The notes: a model not told the origin generated them from the letters alone. Counted from the stretch's first letter, positions 52,155-62,006 are shown. The stretch: DNA of 64,000 bases from Thiomonas sp. FB-6 (GCF_000377645.1 NZ_KB898473.1:1-64000), one strand, 5' to 3'. Numbers and translations are program-made.

Positions 52155-52745
52155 TCATCCCCGGCCGGACACCCGCACCGGTCCGGCGGCCACGGGCCGC
52201 GCCATGTACTGGCGCAGCTGGGCGATCATGCTGGGCTGGTCCCAGTCCTGCGGGCCGAGGGTGCGGGCGATCTCCCGGCCCTGCTTGTCGATCAGGATGG
52301 TGGTGGGCGTGCCCAGGATGTTCAAGCCGTCGAGCACCTTGGTCGTCGGGTCGACGTACACGGGCAGGTGGTCGATGAAATTGTCCTGGTAGAAGCTCTG
52401 CACCGCGAACACCCCGCCCTTGTCCACCGACAGGGGAAGCACCGCGAAATCCTTGCCGCCCAGCACTTCCTGCAGCTTGTTCAGCGTGGGCATTTCCTTC
52501 ACGCAGGGCGGGCACCAGGTGGCCCACACGTTGAGCAGCACCACCTTGCCGCGGAAGGCCGCCAGGCTGGTGGGCTTGCCCTGGGCGTTCAGGAAGGACA
52601 GCGCCGGCAGCGGGCGCGGCTGCGGATAGGGGGTGAAGCGAAAGCCGTTGGCGGACTGCGCCGCCGAGGCGCCGCCGGCGGCGCCCAGGGACAGGGCCAG
52701 CGCCGCGACGAACTGCCTGCGCCGGCTGGAAAAACTGCTGGACAT
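52155..52745 (-). CDS. TlpA-family thiol:disulfide protein, periplasmic
   Basis: 196 residues. Twin-Arg-like RRRQFVAALALSLGAAGGASAA signal, then an AhpC/TSA-thioredoxin fold with WATWCPPCVKEMPTL (redox-active CPPC) and a cis-Pro in LGTPTTILID. Reduces disulfides in the periplasm, often for cytochrome c or other maturation pathways. No specific partner gene is beside it. Confidence 0.9.
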   Translation of the reverse strand: MSSSFSSRRRQFVAALALSLGAAGGASAAQSANGFRFTPYPQPRPLPALSFLNAQGKPTSLAAFRGKVVLLNVWATWCPPCVKEMPTLNKLQEVLGGKDFAVLPLSVDKGGVFAVQSFYQDNFIDHLPVYVDPTTKVLDGLNILGTPTTILIDKQGREIARTLGPQDWDQPSMIAQLRQYMARPVAAGPVRVSGRG

Positions 52746-52868
52746 GCGCGATCTCCCGCGAAGGAATTCCGGCGCGCGGACCCGGGAGCGGGCCCGGTCG
52801 CGCCGGTGGCAGGCTAGTTTATTAGCCTTTGCGAATATGCGCCCGCCCCTGCCCGCGGCAGGGGCGCA

Positions 52869-55418
52869 TCAAGGCTTGGGCGCGCCCAGCGAGGGCAGCA
52901 CCACGTAGGGCGCGTTGCCGGCGGCACCGGGGTGCGCGGGGGCGGGCGCCGGAGCCGGCGCGGCCGGAGGCGGCGCCGGGTGCCCGAACAGGCCGCCGAG
53001 GAAGCCGCCGGAGGACGGCGCCGGCGCCCCGCCCGCCGGATCCAGCGGCGGGTATTGCTGCAGGAAGTAGCCCTGCACGGCGTTGGGCACCGCGAAACTG
53101 CCCACGGAGGCAAAGCCGGTGGCCGGGTTCACCGGCACCTGCACCACGTCCGGCGGAGCCGCCCAGGGCTGGTCCGGGTCGGCCGCGGCGGCCGCGCGCA
53201 TGTAGGACATCCAGATGGGCAGCGACACGGACGCGCCCTGCTGGCCCCGGCCCAGGCTGCGCGGGGTGTTGTAGCCCACCCAGGCCACGGCCACGCGGTC
53301 GTGGTCGAAGCCGTCGAACCAGGCGTCGCGGAAGTCGGAGGTGGTGCCGGTCTTGCCGGCCAGGTCCGAGCGGCCCAGCGCGCGCGCCGCGGCGCCGGTA
53401 CCGCTGGCGATGACCTGCTGCATCATGCGCGTGAGCAGGAAGGCGTTGCCGGGGCTGATGATGCGCGGTGAATCGGCGTCGCCCAGCGTCACCTTGGGTT
53501 CCTGGTAGATCACCGCGCCGTGGGCGTCGACGATCTTCTGGATCAGGCGCGGCTGCACCAGGTAGCCGCCGTTGGCGAACACCGAGTAGGCGCGCGCCAT
53601 CTGCAGGGGCGTGAAGCTGCCGGCGCCCAGCACCATGGTCGGGTAAGGCGGGATCTGGTCCAGCGGAAGCCCGAACTGCGAGGCGTGGAAGCGCGCGTAG
53701 GGCACGCCCACCGCCAGCACCACGCGCACCGCGGCGATATTGTCCGAGCGGGCCAGCGCCTCGGCCGCCGGCATCGGGCCGATGGATTCCTTCTCGTAGT
53801 TGTGGGGCTGCCACAGGGGCTGGTTGGGCCCGGGGTTGATGGAGATCGGCGAGTCGTCGATGATGGTCGTCGGCGCCAGGCCCTCGGCCACGGCGGCCGA
53901 GTAGATGAAGGGCTTGAAGCTCGACCCCGGCTGGCGATAGGCCTGGTTCACGTGGTCGAACTTGTCGTGGGTGAAGTCGAAGCCGCCCACCCAGGCCTGC
54001 ACCGCGCCGGTCTGCGGCTGCATGGACACCAGCGCCGACTGCGCCAGCGGGATCTGCGACACCTGCGGCCCCTGCGGGGTCTGCAGCAAGCGCAGCAACG
54101 AGCCGGGCTCGATGCGTTTGGCCTGGGGCGCGCGCGGCTCCAGCCCGGGGCGGCAGAAGGCCAGTGCGGCGCCGCTGAGGTTCTGCACCGAGCCGTCGCG
54201 CCGCAGCACCTCGATTCCGCGCGGCGAGACCTGCAGCACCACCGCCGGCGCCAGCCCACCCACGTCGTGCGTGCGCTTGAGCGCCTTGGCGGCCGCGTCG
54301 CGGGCGCCGTCGGGCGGCAGCGTCACGCGGCCTTCCGGCCCGCGCCAGCCCATGCGGTGGTCGTAGGCCGACAGGCCGGTGCGCAGCGCCGCGTTGGCCG
54401 CCGTCTGGTCCTTGTCCACCAGCGTGGTGGTGACCTTGTAGCCGTCGGTGTAGGCCGCTTCGCCGAAGCGCGCGACCATGATCTGGCGCACCAGTTCGGC
54501 CGCGTAGTCGGCGTCCACGCTGTAGTGCAGCGCGCCCTGGCCGGACACCACCTCCAGCGGCGCGGCCAGCGCCTGCTCGTACTGCTCGCGGGTGATGTCG
54601 TGCAGGGCCAGCATGCGGCCCAGCACGTAATGCTGGCGCCACACGGCCAGCTTCAGGTTGCTCTGCGGGTTGTAGGCAGAGGGCGCCTGCGGCAGCCCGG
54701 CCAGCACGGCCATCTGCGCCAGGCTGAGCTGTTGCAGCGGCTTGCCGTAGTACACCTGCGCGGCGGCGGCGAAGCCGTAGGCGCGCTGGCCCAGGTACAC
54801 CTGGTTGATGTAGCGGTCGAGGATCTGGTCCTTGCTGAGGCTGTTCTCGATCTTGTAGGCCAGCAGGGTCTCGACCAGCTTGCGCAGCGGGGTCTTCTCC
54901 GGCGAGAGGTAGAAGTCCCGCGCCACCTGCATGGTGATGGTGGAAGCACCCTGCACCGCGCCGCCGGCGCCGAAGTCGGCCAGCGCGGCGCGCACCACGC
55001 CGGCGAAGTCGATCGCGCCGTGTTCGAAGAAGCGGGCATCCTCGGCGGCGAGCACCGCCTGCTTGAGCTGCAGCGGCACCTGCTTGTAGTCGATCACCGC
55101 GCGGCGCTGCACGCCGAACTCGCCGATCAGCGTGCCGTTGGCGCTGTACACGCGCAGCGGCAGGTCGGGCCGGTAGTTGGTGACCTCGCTCAGGTCGGGC
55201 AGGCGCGGCCACAGCAGGATCACCGCCAGGCCCAGGTACAGCGTGCCGGCCACGCCGAGCAGCACCAGGCCGAGCAGCAGCAACTGCCAGCGCGCCCTGC
55301 CCCTCGGCGGCGCCGAGCGGCGGCCGCCAGAGCCGGAGGATTTCTTGCGCGGCGGGGGTGCGCGCCGGGAAGCGCCGTCCCGCGCCGCCCGATCCGCGTC
55401 GAAAGTGGGTTCCGTCAT
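52869..55418 (-). CDS. mrcA: Penicillin-binding protein 1A, bifunctional transglycosylase/transpeptidase
   Basis: 849 residues. Cytoplasmic basic N-terminus and one membrane helix (near 42-70), then the GT51 glycosyltransferase (AAEDARFFEHGAIDFAGVVR, GASTITMQVARDFYL, KDQILDRYINQVYLGQRAYG). An OB-like insert follows, then the transpeptidase with QPGSSFKPF (active Ser and Lys), RSDNIAAVR and KTGTTSDF. The C-terminus is a Pro/Ala-rich tail. ATG 55418 is chosen over an ATG 12 codons upstream. Polymerises and cross-links peptidoglycan. Confidence 0.95.
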   Translation of the reverse strand: MTEPTFDADRAARDGASRRAPPPRKKSSGSGGRRSAPPRGRARWQLLLLGLVLLGVAGTLYLGLAVILLWPRLPDLSEVTNYRPDLPLRVYSANGTLIGEFGVQRRAVIDYKQVPLQLKQAVLAAEDARFFEHGAIDFAGVVRAALADFGAGGAVQGASTITMQVARDFYLSPEKTPLRKLVETLLAYKIENSLSKDQILDRYINQVYLGQRAYGFAAAAQVYYGKPLQQLSLAQMAVLAGLPQAPSAYNPQSNLKLAVWRQHYVLGRMLALHDITREQYEQALAAPLEVVSGQGALHYSVDADYAAELVRQIMVARFGEAAYTDGYKVTTTLVDKDQTAANAALRTGLSAYDHRMGWRGPEGRVTLPPDGARDAAAKALKRTHDVGGLAPAVVLQVSPRGIEVLRRDGSVQNLSGAALAFCRPGLEPRAPQAKRIEPGSLLRLLQTPQGPQVSQIPLAQSALVSMQPQTGAVQAWVGGFDFTHDKFDHVNQAYRQPGSSFKPFIYSAAVAEGLAPTTIIDDSPISINPGPNQPLWQPHNYEKESIGPMPAAEALARSDNIAAVRVVLAVGVPYARFHASQFGLPLDQIPPYPTMVLGAGSFTPLQMARAYSVFANGGYLVQPRLIQKIVDAHGAVIYQEPKVTLGDADSPRIISPGNAFLLTRMMQQVIASGTGAAARALGRSDLAGKTGTTSDFRDAWFDGFDHDRVAVAWVGYNTPRSLGRGQQGASVSLPIWMSYMRAAAAADPDQPWAAPPDVVQVPVNPATGFASVGSFAVPNAVQGYFLQQYPPLDPAGGAPAPSSGGFLGGLFGHPAPPPAAPAPAPAPAHPGAAGNAPYVVLPSLGAPKP

Positions 55419-55541
55419 GACAGCGGCGGATGATAGCCGCCAGCGTCCGGGCACCGGTCGACTACGTGGTCGCGGCCTTGCGCCGCGCCCGCACCGGCCG
55501 CCCGCGCGCGGCGCCCCGGCGCCGGGGCGCGAGCGCCCCGA

Positions 55542-56063
55542 TCAGCGCGACTGGTAATAACCGGGAGGCGGGGGCGGCGGGTTGCCGGCGGGCGGAGGCG
55601 GCGCGTAGGACGGCGCCGGCTCGTAGCGCGGGGCACGGTAGCCGGGCACCTGCGCGCCCTTGGTGTACATGCACTGCTCGTAGGCGTGGTTGTAGGCCTG
55701 CTGCGCGGTCATCTGCTGGCCGCTATAGCTGCCGGCGCCGCCGGCCGAGCCGGCCAGCAGGCCGACGCCCGCGCCCACCGCGGCGCCGTTGTGGTTGCCG
55801 CCGATCAGCGCGCCGGCCGCGGCGCCCAGCAGGGCACCGGCCGCGCCCGAGACCACGCCCGACTGGGTGGCGCTGCTCTGGTAGGCGGCCGACTGCTGCT
55901 GCGCGAAGGAGCGGCAGGTGGCGTCGATGGACTGGAACTGCTCCAGGGGCATGCCGGGGGCCGGCATCACGTTCACGGTCGGGCCCATCGGGGCGCTGGC
56001 GCAGCCGCCGAGCAGCCAGGCCGAGCCCAGCATCGCGGGCAGGAGGAGTTTGCGCAGTTTCAT
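55542..56063 (-). CDS. Glycine-zipper lipoprotein
   Basis: 173 residues. Lipobox LLGGCAS, a Gly-zipper core (SGAAGALLGAAAGALIGGNH and VGLLAGSAGGAGS), two Cys outside it, and a Pro/Tyr-rich end (PPPPPPGYYQSR). Probably an outer-membrane or periplasmic protein of unknown role. 4 bp downstream of the next small exported gene, so the two form one unit. Confidence 0.8.
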   Translation of the reverse strand: MKLRKLLLPAMLGSAWLLGGCASAPMGPTVNVMPAPGMPLEQFQSIDATCRSFAQQQSAAYQSSATQSGVVSGAAGALLGAAAGALIGGNHNGAAVGAGVGLLAGSAGGAGSYSGQQMTAQQAYNHAYEQCMYTKGAQVPGYRAPRYEPAPSYAPPPPAGNPPPPPPGYYQSR

Positions 56064-56067
56064 GGTC

Positions 56068-56487
56068 TCAATGGTTCGTAGGCGCCTGAGCGGGACGCGC
56101 CGGCACCGGTGTCCATCCCCCCGGACAATCCGGCACGCTGGGATAGTAGCCCGCCGGGTTGCGGCAGTAATACCAGAAGGACTCCGGCGGAGGGCCCAGC
56201 GGCCGCGGAGCCTCGTAGACCACGGGCGGCTGGTAGGCGGGCACCACCACCGTCGGCGGCGCGTAGTAGTACGAGGGCGTGGGCCACCAGCCCGGCCCGT
56301 AGTAGCCGTAACCGGGGCCCCAATAGCCGGGGCCCCAGTAGCCGGGCACGCCGATGCCGATGCCCACCGACCAGTGCACGTGCGCCGAGGCCGGCGCAGC
56401 CGCGCCTAGCGCGAGGGCCGCCCCCAGCGCCGCCAGCGCGGCGAGGCGCCGCGCACCGCGCCGCGGGGCTCGCTTGTCAGGATTCAT
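56068..56487 (-). CDS. Small exported Gly/Pro/Tyr-rich protein
   Basis: 139 residues. Signal peptide ALGAALALGAAAPASA, followed by a short tandem repeat of GYWGPG (three copies, the DNA repeat is seen near 56315-56345), a Pro-rich stretch and the C-terminal pattern FWYYCRNPAGYYPSVPDCPGGW. This Tyr/Trp/Cys end occurs in many small proteobacterial envelope proteins of unknown function. Directly upstream of the glycine-zipper lipoprotein. Confidence 0.75.
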   Translation of the reverse strand: MNPDKRAPRRGARRLAALAALGAALALGAAAPASAHVHWSVGIGIGVPGYWGPGYWGPGYGYYGPGWWPTPSYYYAPPTVVVPAYQPPVVYEAPRPLGPPPESFWYYCRNPAGYYPSVPDCPGGWTPVPARPAQAPTNH

Positions 56488-56558
56488 GGTTCACTCCAGC
56501 AGGAGCGTTTATAACGCGGCGACCCGCGATTCTGCCGACAGCCGCCGTGAGCCCGGCG

Positions 56559-57113
56559 TCAACGTCCCCGGTCGTCCCCGCGGTCCGGCCCGCGACCGTG
56601 GTCGGGGCCGGGGCCGCGTCCGTGATCCCCCCGGTCCGGGCCGCGGCCGTGGTCGAAGCCAGGTCCGCCGGGGCCGCGCTGCGGCCCGGGATGGAATTCC
56701 CGCCAGTCGCGGCGGTCGTGGTAGTCGTGGGCCATGCGCTGGTAGCGCCCCCAGTCCGGGTCGCGGAAGCGCCGCAGCGCCCCCGGAGGCGCGCCGGGAC
56801 GCCACGGGCCGCCGTAACCGGGGCCGGTGTACCAGCCGCCACGGTAGCGGTAGTAGTACACGCCGCCGAGGTAGAAGATCGGCTGCTGCAGGCCGAGGGC
56901 GACGTAGGCGCCGATTTCCGGCATCCACACCATGGCCTGGGGCATCACGGTGACCGGCGGGGGAGCGTAGACCGGAGCGGGCGCGTACACCGGGGGCTGA
57001 TTGCCCACGGTGATGGAAAAACTCACCGGCGGGCCGTCGGCCCGGGCCGGTGCAGCGGCGAGGCTGCCCAGCGCCACGGCCAGCGCGGCGGGAATCAGAT
57101 GGTTGGTTTTCAT
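56559..57113 (-). CDS. Small exported protein with Gly-Arg-Asp-rich tail
   Basis: 184 residues from ATG 57113. Signal peptide HLIPAALAVALGSLAAAPARA, a Pro/Tyr segment (VYAPAPVYAPPPVTV), a Tyr-rich middle (GGVYYYRYRGGWY), and a low-complexity tail with repeats of DRGDHGRGPGPDHGRG. An ATG 24 codons upstream lies before a non-signal sequence and is not used. Envelope location is inferred; function unknown. Confidence 0.72.
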   Translation of the reverse strand: MKTNHLIPAALAVALGSLAAAPARADGPPVSFSITVGNQPPVYAPAPVYAPPPVTVMPQAMVWMPEIGAYVALGLQQPIFYLGGVYYYRYRGGWYTGPGYGGPWRPGAPPGALRRFRDPDWGRYQRMAHDYHDRRDWREFHPGPQRGPGGPGFDHGRGPDRGDHGRGPGPDHGRGPDRGDDRGR

Positions 57114-57218
57114 GGCGGCGACTCCTTGGGAGACATCGTGGGGCGCGGAGGGCGTGGGATGCGAGCCCGGCGCAGTCGGCAACAACTGTTGCGTTTGCCG
57201 GCTTGCGCGCCCCCGGCT

Positions 57219-57236
57219 TGTGGCGGATTATCCACA
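57219..57236. promoter_or_regulatory. Dyad TGTGG-N8-CCACA containing a perfect DnaA box
   Basis: In the 259-bp divergent gap between the small exported gene and the propeller gene. TGTGG at 57219-57223 and CCACA at 57232-57236 are inverted. The nine bases TTATCCACA (57228-57236) equal the DnaA-box consensus. A second small dyad, GCAAC-AACT-GTTGC, lies near 57179-57192. Could be an operator or a single DnaA site; a lone box can occur by chance. Confidence 0.3.
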
Positions 57237-57372
57237 GTACCATTGCTGGTTTATTGCCGCATCGCGCGGCGCACAAGCCTATGCTGTCAACGGCCTTCCC
57301 GGGCGCCGCGTTGACACAGGGCACCCCTGCCACGCGGCTTCCGCGCGCGCGCCGCCCTCTTCCCGCTCCTTC

Positions 57373-58413
57373 ATGCGTCGTCAATTCCTGCGTCAAGCCG
57401 CCTCGCTGGCGCTGACCCCCCTGTTCGGGCGCGCCGCGCTGGCCGCCGGCGACGATCCCAACCGGGTCGTGGTGCTCGACTCGGCCGACGCCAGCATCAC
57501 CCTGATCGACCAGGGCACGCGACGCGTGCTGCAGACCTTTGCCGCCGGCAAGGAGCCGCACCACCTGATGGTCACGCCCGACAACAGCCAGTTGATCGTG
57601 GCCGACGCCATCAGCGGCAACCTGTTGTTCCTGAACCCGGTCAGCGGCCAGCCCGAGGGCTGGCTCGGGGGCGTCGAGGATCCCTACCAGATCGGTTTCT
57701 CGCCGGACCGCAACTGGTTCGTCGCGAACTGCCTGCGCCTGAACCGCGTCGACATGTACCGCTACGGCGGCGGCCGTTCGCTGCAACTGGTCAAGCGCCT
57801 GCCGCTGGAAGCCGTGCCCAGCCACATGGCCTTCACCGCCGACAGCCAGATCGTGTTCATCAGCCTGCAGCAGACCGGCGAGGTGGCCGCGATCCACCTG
57901 CCCACGCAGAGCCTGCTGTGGACCATGAAGGTGGGTGACACCCCCGCCGGCGTGTGGCTGACCCCGCGCGACGCCGTGCTGCTGGTGGCGCTGACCGGCT
58001 CCAACGCGGTCGTGGCGGTGGACTGGCGGCGGCGCCAGGCGCTGGCGCGCATGGTCACCGGCGACGCCGCCCACAATTTCCGCTCCTGCGCCGACGGGCG
58101 CCACGTGTTCGTGAGCAACCGCATCTCCGACACCATCAGCATCCTGGACATGCAGGCGCTGCGCAAGGTGGGCGACATCACCGGCCTGCGCCCCGGGCCG
58201 GACGACATGGAACTGTCGGCCGACCGCCGCTGGCTGTGGAGCACCTTCCGCTTCGACCGCACGGTGGGGGTCATCGACCTGCAAAGCCTCAAGCTGGCCG
58301 ACGTGATCGGCGTGGGCAAGTCGCCGCACGGCATCTACTTCCGCGACCGCGCGCCCTTCTACGACAACCTGCCGCCGCTGTCGCCACCGGTGCGCGCGCC
58401 GGTGGCCGCCTGA
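57373..58413 (+). CDS. YVTN/cytochrome-D1-like beta-propeller protein, exported
   Basis: 346 residues from ATG 57373. Twin-Arg-like MRRQFLRQAASLALTPLF signal, then a YVTN-type propeller: VLDSADASITLIDQGT, GKEPHHLMVTPDNSQLIVAD, NRVDMYRYGGG, VKVGDTPAGVWL and SNRISDTISILDMQA. No heme-binding motif, so a cytochrome role is unlikely. It lies 19 bp upstream of the sterol-desaturase-family gene and is probably co-transcribed. Confidence 0.85.
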   Translation: MRRQFLRQAASLALTPLFGRAALAAGDDPNRVVVLDSADASITLIDQGTRRVLQTFAAGKEPHHLMVTPDNSQLIVADAISGNLLFLNPVSGQPEGWLGGVEDPYQIGFSPDRNWFVANCLRLNRVDMYRYGGGRSLQLVKRLPLEAVPSHMAFTADSQIVFISLQQTGEVAAIHLPTQSLLWTMKVGDTPAGVWLTPRDAVLLVALTGSNAVVAVDWRRRQALARMVTGDAAHNFRSCADGRHVFVSNRISDTISILDMQALRKVGDITGLRPGPDDMELSADRRWLWSTFRFDRTVGVIDLQSLKLADVIGVGKSPHGIYFRDRAPFYDNLPPLSPPVRAPVAA

Positions 58414-58432
58414 GCGCGCCCGCGAAGCCGCC

Positions 58433-59482
58433 ATGCATGCCCTCGCCGCCCTTCAAGCCGCCGCCTCGCATCTGTTCGGCCAGGCCACCGGCAGCGCGCA
58501 GACCTGGCTGTTCGTGACCCTCGTGCAGCCCCTGCTGTGGCACCTGCACATGATGGGCCTGGAGGACATGGCCTACGACAGCCTGCTGTGGGTGGTCTAC
58601 GGCGCGCTGCAACTACTGCTGGTGTACGCGGTGCTGCGGCCGCTGGAATGGCTGGCGCCGCTGGAGCGCTGGGAGAGCCGCCGCGGCATCGGCACCGACG
58701 TGATCTACACCCTGTTCAACCGCCTGGGCCTGCTGCCGCTGCTGTTGTTCCTCACGCTGCAGCCGTGGTTCGACCTGGCGCTGGCCTGGCTGCACCTGCA
58801 CGGCGTGGACAACCTGAACCTGGACGCGCTGTGGCCCGGCATGTCCCTGCACCCGCTGGTGGGCTTCCTGATCTATCTGGTGGCGCTGGACTTCGCCGGC
58901 TACTGGTACCACCGCTGGCAGCACCAGATCGGCTGGTGGTGGGAACTGCACGCCGTGCACCACAGCCAGCGCAAGGTCTCGCTGTGGGCCGACGACCGCA
59001 ACCACTTCCTGGACGACGCGCTGCAGGCCGCGTTCTTCGCCGCGCTGGCGCTGTTCATCGGCGTGCCTCCGGCCCAGTTCGTGGCGCTGACCCTGGTGGG
59101 CGGCGCGCTGCAGAGCGTGCAGCACGCGAACATGCGTTTCGACTTCGGGCGCATCGGCGAGCGCCTGCTGGTGGGCCCGCGCTTTCACCGCCTGCATCAC
59201 GCGGTGGGTTTCGGCCACGAACTCGGCCACGGCAACCGCGCGCGCCTGTACGGCTGCAATTTCGGCGTGCTGCTGCCGTGGTGGGACGTGCTGTTCGGCT
59301 CGGCCGATTTCAGCACCCGGCTGCAGCCCACCGGGGTGCGCGCCCAGCTGCCCGCGCCCGAGGGCGCGGGCGAGAACTACGGCGAAGGCCTGTGGGCCCA
59401 GCAGGGCCTGGCCTTCGTGCGCATCGGCCGGCGCGCCGCCGCCGCGCTGCGCGGCCGGACGCGGGTCCAGCCGGGCGTCTGA
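58433..59482 (+). CDS. Sterol desaturase/fatty acid hydroxylase family membrane protein
   Basis: 349 residues with four or more membrane helices. The di-iron His clusters are complete: YHRWQHQ, LHAVHHSQ and FHRLHHAVG, with a further HANMRF. Such enzymes hydroxylate or desaturate lipid substrates in the inner membrane. Substrate unknown. Follows the propeller gene by 19 bp. Confidence 0.9.
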   Translation: MHALAALQAAASHLFGQATGSAQTWLFVTLVQPLLWHLHMMGLEDMAYDSLLWVVYGALQLLLVYAVLRPLEWLAPLERWESRRGIGTDVIYTLFNRLGLLPLLLFLTLQPWFDLALAWLHLHGVDNLNLDALWPGMSLHPLVGFLIYLVALDFAGYWYHRWQHQIGWWWELHAVHHSQRKVSLWADDRNHFLDDALQAAFFAALALFIGVPPAQFVALTLVGGALQSVQHANMRFDFGRIGERLLVGPRFHRLHHAVGFGHELGHGNRARLYGCNFGVLLPWWDVLFGSADFSTRLQPTGVRAQLPAPEGAGENYGEGLWAQQGLAFVRIGRRAAAALRGRTRVQPGV

Positions 59483-59639
59483 GACGCAGGGGCGACTCCG
59501 CGGCGGGCGCCTGCACGCCCCCACGCCCCTGCGCGCCGCGAGGTCCAGCGCCTGCGCCGCGCCGCGCGGCGTCCTACACTGAGGGGCCCGGCGGGCATGC
59601 GGCCCGCGTTACCCCTTGCAACAACGCCCGCCCCAGACC

Positions 59640-60251
59640 ATGTCGAGTCCCGAGAAGCCTTTGGAGCCGGTCACCGAACAGCAGGCCGAGGAGGCCATCC
59701 GCACACTGCTGCGCTGGGCCGGCGACGACCCCGAGCGCGAAGGCCTGCGGGACACGCCGCGGCGCGTGGCGCGCGCCTGGCACGAATGGTGCGGCGGCTA
59801 CGCGCAGGACCCCACGGCCTACCTGGCGCGCACCTTCGAGGAAGTCGCCGGCTACGACGAGATCATCGTGCTGCGCGACATCGACTTCGAAAGCCACTGC
59901 GAGCACCACATGGCGCCGATCATCGGGCGCGTGCACGTGGGCTACCTGCCGCGCAACCGCGTGGTGGGCATCAGCAAGCTGGCGCGCGTGGTCGACGCCT
60001 ACGCCCGGCGCCTGCAGGTGCAGGAAAAGCTCACCGCGCAGATCGCCCAGTGCATCCAGGAAACCCTGCAGCCCCACGGAGTGGGGGTCATCGTCGAGGC
60101 CTCGCACGAATGCATGACCACGCGCGGCGTGCACAAGCGCGGCGTCAGCATGGTCACCAGCACCCTGCTGGGTAGCTTCCGCAGCGACCCCAGCACGCGC
60201 CAGGAATTCATGCGCCTGGTGCGCGGCGCCGGCTCCGGCGGCCCGCGCTGA
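59640..60251 (+). CDS. folE: GTP cyclohydrolase I
   Basis: 203 residues. Converts GTP to dihydroneopterin triphosphate, first step of folate synthesis. Zinc and catalytic signature [22 protein letters not shown] and [15 protein letters not shown] are intact. ATG 59640 ([10 protein letters not shown]) is used; the frame is open from a TTG 24 bp earlier. Convergent with metW, which begins its stop 22 bp downstream. Confidence 0.95.
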   Translation: MSSPEKPLEPVTEQQAEEAIRTLLRWAGDDPEREGLRDTPRRVARAWHEWCGGYAQDPTAYLARTFEEVAGYDEIIVLRDIDFESHCEHHMAPIIGRVHVGYLPRNRVVGISKLARVVDAYARRLQVQEKLTAQIAQCIQETLQPHGVGVIVEASHECMTTRGVHKRGVSMVTSTLLGSFRSDPSTRQEFMRLVRGAGSGGPR

Positions 60252-60273
60252 AGCAGCCGCGCGCCGGCGCGCC

Positions 60274-60852
60274 TCAGCCCGCGCTGAACACGAACATCGC
60301 CTCCGAGGCGAGCAGGTTGGGCAGCGTGTGCACCTCGCGCCCGGCCTGGATGCCCAGGGCCTGGCGCACGCGCAGGCCGCACTTGGCGGCCAGCACCGCG
60401 AAGTCGGCGTAGGTGGTCACGCGCAGGTTCGGCGTGTCGTACCACTCGTAGGGCAGTTCCTCGGTCACCGGCAGGCGCCCCGAGGCCACGCGCAGGCGGA
60501 TGCGCCAGTGCGCGAAATTGGCGAAGGTGGCGATGCCCTGGCGCCCCACCCGCGAGGACTCGCGCAGCGCGCGCTCGGTGTTGCGCAGGTTGGGCAGCGA
60601 GTCGATCATCAGCACCACGTCGAAGCTGTCGTCGGCGAACATCGCCAGGCCCTGCTCGAGGTCGAGCTGCAGCACGTCGACGCCGCGCCGGGCGCAGGCC
60701 ACCACCTTGTCGGGGTCGATCTCCACCCCCTGTACCGAGCAGCCGCGCTGGTCGCGCAGATGCGCCAGCAGCGCGCCGTTGCCGCAGCCCAGGTCGAGTA
60801 CCCGGCTGCCCTGCGGCACGCGCGCCGCGATGATGTCGAAACGCGGGTTCAT
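60274..60852 (-). CDS. metW: MetW, methionine biosynthesis methyltransferase-like protein
   Basis: 192 residues. SAM-binding fold with [15 protein letters not shown] and the MetW-typical [12 protein letters not shown] end. In proteobacteria it is encoded with metX and is needed for MetX succinyltransferase activity in several species. Overlaps metX by 4 bp (60849-60852, ATGA). Confidence 0.94.
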   Translation of the reverse strand: MNPRFDIIAARVPQGSRVLDLGCGNGALLAHLRDQRGCSVQGVEIDPDKVVACARRGVDVLQLDLEQGLAMFADDSFDVVLMIDSLPNLRNTERALRESSRVGRQGIATFANFAHWRIRLRVASGRLPVTEELPYEWYDTPNLRVTTYADFAVLAAKCGLRVRQALGIQAGREVHTLPNLLASEAMFVFSAG

Positions 60853-62006
60853 GCCTGAGGCTCCTGCGCCAGGCCCAGTTGCTCGGCGATGCGCCCGAAA
60901 TAGGCGCGCACCACGTCGTGGTAATGCGGCTCGTCCATCAGGAAGGCGTCGTGCCCGTGCGGGGACTCGATCTCCGCGTAGCTGACCTCGCGCCGGTTGG
61001 CCAGCAGCGCGCGCACGATCTCGCGCGAGCGCTCGGGCGAGAAGCGCCAGTCGGTGGTGAAACTGGTGAGCAGGAAACGCGCGCGCGCCGGCGCCAGCGC
61101 CGCCGCGAGGTTGCCGTCGTGCTCGCCGGCGGGGTCGAAGTAGTCCAGTGCGCGCGTGAGCAGCAGGTAGGTGTTGGCGTCGAAGTAGCCGCTGAACTTC
61201 TCGCCCTGGTGGCGCAGGTAGCTCTCGATCTGGAAATCCACGTCGAAGCCGTAGTTCAGCGCCCCGGAACGCAGGCTGCGCCCGAACTTGCGCGCCATGG
61301 CGTCGTCGCTGAGGTAGGTGATGTGGCCGATCATGCGCGCCACGCTCAGGCCCTGGCGCGGCACCACGCCGTGGGCGTAGTAGTCGCCGCCGTGGAATTC
61401 GGGGTCGGTGATGATGGCGCGGCGCGCCACTTCGTTGAAGGCGATGTTCTGCGCCGACAGGCTGGGCGCGGTGGCGCTGGCCACGCAATGGGCCACGCGC
61501 TCGGGATGGCGCACCGCCCAGGCCAGCGCCTGCATGCCGCCCAGGCTGCCGCCCATCACCGCGGCCAGGCGCTGGATGCCCAGGCGGTCGAGCACCCGCG
61601 CCTGCGCGTCCACCCAGTCCTCCACCGTGACCACCGGGAAGCGGCTGCCCCAGGGCTTGCCGGTGGACTCGTCGAGGCTCATCGGGCCGGTCGAGCCGAA
61701 GCACGAGCCCAGGTTGTTCACGCCGATGACGAAGAAGCGCCGCGTGTCCACCGGACGCCCGGGGCCCACCATGTTGTCCCACCAGCCGCGGGTCTTCTCG
61801 TCGCCGCCGTAGCGCCCGGCCACGTGGTGGCTGGCGTTGAGCGCATGGCACACCAGCACTGCGTTGCTGCGCGCGGCGTCCAGCCTGCCGTAGGTCTCGA
61901 CCATGAGGTCGTAGGGGGGCATCACCGCGCCGCTCTTGAGCGGTAGCGGGGTGTCGAAGTGCATGCGCTCGGGCTGCGGCTCGGGCGCTTCCGGGATCGG
62001 GACCAT
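60849..62006 (-). CDS. metX: Homoserine O-acyltransferase
   Basis: 385 residues. Alpha/beta hydrolase fold: [17 protein letters not shown], the nucleophile elbow [11 protein letters not shown], and the C-terminal [10 protein letters not shown] with Asp/His. Activates homoserine with an acyl group from CoA for methionine synthesis; pairing with metW suggests succinyl-CoA, but acetyl versus succinyl cannot be settled by eye. ATG 62006 ([11 protein letters not shown]) is the first start before the conserved domain; the frame is open far upstream, but antisense to the LOG gene. Confidence 0.94.
   Translation of the reverse strand: MVPIPEAPEPQPERMHFDTPLPLKSGAVMPPYDLMVETYGRLDAARSNAVLVCHALNASHHVAGRYGGDEKTRGWWDNMVGPGRPVDTRRFFVIGVNNLGSCFGSTGPMSLDESTGKPWGSRFPVVTVEDWVDAQARVLDRLGIQRLAAVMGGSLGGMQALAWAVRHPERVAHCVASATAPSLSAQNIAFNEVARRAIITDPEFHGGDYYAHGVVPRQGLSVARMIGHITYLSDDAMARKFGRSLRSGALNYGFDVDFQIESYLRHQGEKFSGYFDANTYLLLTRALDYFDPAGEHDGNLAAALAPARARFLLTSFTTDWRFSPERSREIVRALLANRREVSYAEIESPHGHDAFLMDEPHYHDVVRAYFGRIAEQLGLAQEPQA

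Noticed and set aside
56559-56640. Tandem repeat array or CRISPR in the Gly/Asp/Arg-coding repeat region
   Set aside because: Short degenerate repeats in phase with the reading frame, without spacers; explained by the low-complexity protein tail.
57219-57236. Replication origin
   Set aside because: Only one DnaA box, no AT-rich unwinding region and no dnaA/dnaN neighbours.
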